From positions 4,011,001-4,075,000 of the forward strand of contig NZ_CP089979.1 in assembly GCF_021389935.1 (NCBI RefSeq): DNA of 64,000 nt, given 5' to 3'. Source of the stretch: Fulvivirga ligni. Lineage in GTDB: Bacteria; Bacteroidota; Bacteroidia; Cytophagales; Cyclobacteriaceae. The notes under the pieces are model-generated. The model did no database searches, was not told where the DNA came from, and saw only the letters and a program-made list of their open reading frames with translations. Every line of letters begins with the position of its first letter. Within the stretch, counting starts at the first letter, position 1. Both the position numbers and the translations under genes were made by a program. Shown here piece by piece: positions 62,098 through 64,000 of this stretch.

Positions 62098-63990
62098 ATG
62101 AAAACTTATAATCAGCTATATATCAAGGTCTTATTGCCTTTATTTTTAATTACTATTTCATTTACAAATACGAGAGCCCAGAAGTTTTTAGGTAACATCT
62201 ACCAGAACAGCGCGCCTTCTAATTTCACACAGTTTTGGAATCAGGTAACACCAGAAAACTCAGGCAAATGGGGCAGCGCAGAACCCAGTAGAGACAACTA
62301 TAATTGGGGAGCCCTGGATAATGCCTACAACTTTGCTAACCAAAATGGATTGCCTTTTAAGGGCCATACGCTGGTTTGGGGTAGTCAGGCACCTTCATGG
62401 ATCGGAGGCTTATCTCAGAGCGACCAGCGCGCTGAAGTAGAAGAATGGATTCGAGACTATTTTCAGCGCTATCCTGGTACCGACTATATTGATGTGGTGA
62501 ACGAGCCTCTGCATGCTCCGGCCGGTTACAGAAATGCTCTTGGCGGCAGCGGATCCACTGGCTGGGACTGGGTAATCACTTCCTTTCAGCTGGCCCGTCA
62601 ATATGCTCCTAGCGGATGTAAACTACTGTTGAATGAATATGGGATCATCAGTAATCCTACTGAAGCCAACAACTATATGCAGATAGTAAATCTGCTGAAT
62701 GCCAGAGGTTTAATTGATGGTATTGGTATTCAATGTCATTCCTTCAACATGGATAATGTATCTACCGGTACAATGAACCAAGTGCTAGGTATCCTTGACA
62801 ATGCTGGTTTGCCTATTTATGTATCAGAATTGGATATGAGAGGTACTGACTCACAACAATTGCAGCGCTATCAGCAGAAATTTCCTATTTTCTGGGAAAA
62901 CCCTAACGTAGCTGGTGTCACACTATGGGGCTACATTCAAGGTACCATGTGGGAATCAGAAGCATGGCTCATCACTCAGGGAGGTACACAAAGGCCGGCA
63001 TTACAGTGGCTTATGAACTATGTAAATGATAACACTGGTGGTGGCGGCTCTGAAACCATTACTGTAAGAGCCAGGGGTACCGCCGGCAGCGAACATATCA
63101 ATGTAAGGGTGAATAATACCATTGTTGGCTCGTTTACACTAGGCACCTCCATGCAGAATTATACAGCCACCACTAACGCCACAGGCACCGTATCGGTACA
63201 GTTTGACAATGATGGCAGCGGAAGAGATGTGCAGGTAGACTATATTCAGGTAAACGGCACCACCCGACAGTCAGAAGATCAGAGCTCCAACACGGGCGTG
63301 TACCAGAACAGCTCTTGCGGTGGCAGCTATAGCGAATGGCTGCACTGTAATGGTACTATAACCTACAGCGGTGGATCTAGCGGAACAAGCATTAGTGTAA
63401 GAGCAGTGGGCACGGCAGGCACAGAGCACATTAACCTGCTAGTGAATAATCAGGTGGTGGCCAATTGGACTCTATCTACCTCTCTACAGACCTATACCAC
63501 CTCTACTACAGCATCAGGTGAAATCAGAGTACAGTTTGATAATGACGGCACTGGCAGAGACGCTCGAATAGATTATATACAGGTAAATAACAGTACACTG
63601 CAGGCTGAAAATCAAGCTACTAATACGGGGGTTTGGCAAAACAGCTCTTGTGGTGGTAGTTATAGTGAGTGGTTGCATTGCAATGGCTACATCAGCTTTG
63701 GAAGTAGTAATGCTTTGGCGAAGAAGGCCTCTGAGAATACCTCTGGGCTAATAGGTGAATCTGAGCTGTTTCCAAATCCGGCCAGTAACGTACTGCATGT
63801 AAAAGTATCCGGACAGCAAGACCTGAATAGTGATCTTCAGATTTATGATTTGAATGGAGCAATGATAAAGCAAATAATATTGCCGTCAGGTGCTCATGAG
63901 ATAGACATATCTCACTTACAGAGAGGAATTTATATTGTGAAGTTAAAATCTCAGGATCAGGTAAAATCCTGGAGGCTTTTGAAGCAATAA
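62098..63990 (+). CDS. GH10 endo-beta-1,4-xylanase with two CBM60 modules and T9SS tail
   Basis: I start at the ATG at 62098, 37 codons into the longest frame, because it gives a signal peptide (MKTYNQLY ... NTRAQ) and avoids overlap with the GH62 gene. The 630-residue enzyme has a GH10 barrel (about 30-310) with KGHTLVWGSQAPSW, DVVNEPL (Glu136, acid/base) and YVSELDMRG (Glu244, nucleophile), the usual spacing for GH10. Two CBM60 modules (about 320-425 and 430-535) repeat FDNDGSGRDVQVDYIQVN and CGGSYSEWLHCNG. A T9SS sorting domain follows (FPNPASNVL ... GIYIVKL). It cleaves xylan at the cell surface or outside the cell. Confidence 0.95.
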   Translation: MKTYNQLYIKVLLPLFLITISFTNTRAQKFLGNIYQNSAPSNFTQFWNQVTPENSGKWGSAEPSRDNYNWGALDNAYNFANQNGLPFKGHTLVWGSQAPSWIGGLSQSDQRAEVEEWIRDYFQRYPGTDYIDVVNEPLHAPAGYRNALGGSGSTGWDWVITSFQLARQYAPSGCKLLLNEYGIISNPTEANNYMQIVNLLNARGLIDGIGIQCHSFNMDNVSTGTMNQVLGILDNAGLPIYVSELDMRGTDSQQLQRYQQKFPIFWENPNVAGVTLWGYIQGTMWESEAWLITQGGTQRPALQWLMNYVNDNTGGGGSETITVRARGTAGSEHINVRVNNTIVGSFTLGTSMQNYTATTNATGTVSVQFDNDGSGRDVQVDYIQVNGTTRQSEDQSSNTGVYQNSSCGGSYSEWLHCNGTITYSGGSSGTSISVRAVGTAGTEHINLLVNNQVVANWTLSTSLQTYTTSTTASGEIRVQFDNDGTGRDARIDYIQVNNSTLQAENQATNTGVWQNSSCGGSYSEWLHCNGYISFGSSNALAKKASENTSGLIGESELFPNPASNVLHVKVSGQQDLNSDLQIYDLNGAMIKQIILPSGAHEIDISHLQRGIYIVKLKSQDQVKSWRLLKQ

Positions 63991-64000
63991 TTTAGCCTGG

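Overview
The window reads as a chromosome segment of a carbohydrate-degrading member of the phylum Bacteroidota, most like Cytophagia. This rests on SusC/SusD outer-membrane pairs, a hybrid two-component sensor with a beta-propeller sensor region, C-terminal type IX secretion sorting domains, SPII lipoproteins, AT-rich leaders and weak Shine-Dalgarno sites. No genus can be assigned from sequence alone. No tRNA, rRNA, CRISPR array or transposase was seen.

Region 1 (1-38102, all minus strand) is a large polysaccharide utilization locus (PUL). Transcription runs right to left in five apparent blocks. Block A (38102-25433) holds SusD, a DUF5004-like lipoprotein, a DUF4961-like lipoprotein, SusC, SusD, SusC and a beta-propeller lipoprotein: glycan capture and import. 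Block B is a single lipoprotein with ricin-like, crystallin-like, CBM32 and propeller domains. Block C has two GH2 enzymes and a GH43 enzyme, all with CBM32 modules and T9SS tails and overlapping stop/start codons. Block D has a GH38-like alpha-mannosidase, a GH92 alpha-mannosidase and an SGNH esterase. Block E has a GH2 lipoprotein, a sialate-O-acetylesterase-type esterase and a GH92 that runs off the left edge. The enzyme set (GH92 twice, GH38, GH2 three times, GH43, two esterases) points to an acetylated, alpha/beta-mannose-containing glycan such as fungal or N-glycan-type mannan. The leftmost GH92 carries Gln where alpha-mannosidases carry the catalytic Glu, as in the known mannosyl-phosphodiesterase member. 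The promoter regions of four blocks carry versions of a palindrome close to TTACTAAATCGATTTAGTAA, which suggests a LacI-type regulon whose regulator is outside the window.

Region 2 (38400-50700) is mostly housekeeping or accessory: a YceI protein, a PQQ-type sugar dehydrogenase flanked by copies of an intergenic repeat, a TetR-controlled TolC/EmrA/EmrB-type efflux operon with two matching operator palindromes, a SUFU-domain protein, an FKBP-type isomerase, small membrane proteins and an alpha/beta hydrolase.

Region 3 (50835-54917, plus strand) is a hybrid two-component regulator that probably senses an oligosaccharide in the periplasm. Its target could be the mannan-type PUL or the xylan genes.

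Region 4 (54918-59972) has small accessory genes (TPR, DUF1330, GNAT, membrane proteins) between copies of a ~185 bp repeat and an inverted-repeat element.

Region 5 (59976-64000, plus strand) starts a xylan section: a membrane-anchored AraC-type regulator, a GH62 arabinofuranosidase lipoprotein with CBM60, and a GH10 xylanase with two CBM60 modules and a T9SS tail.
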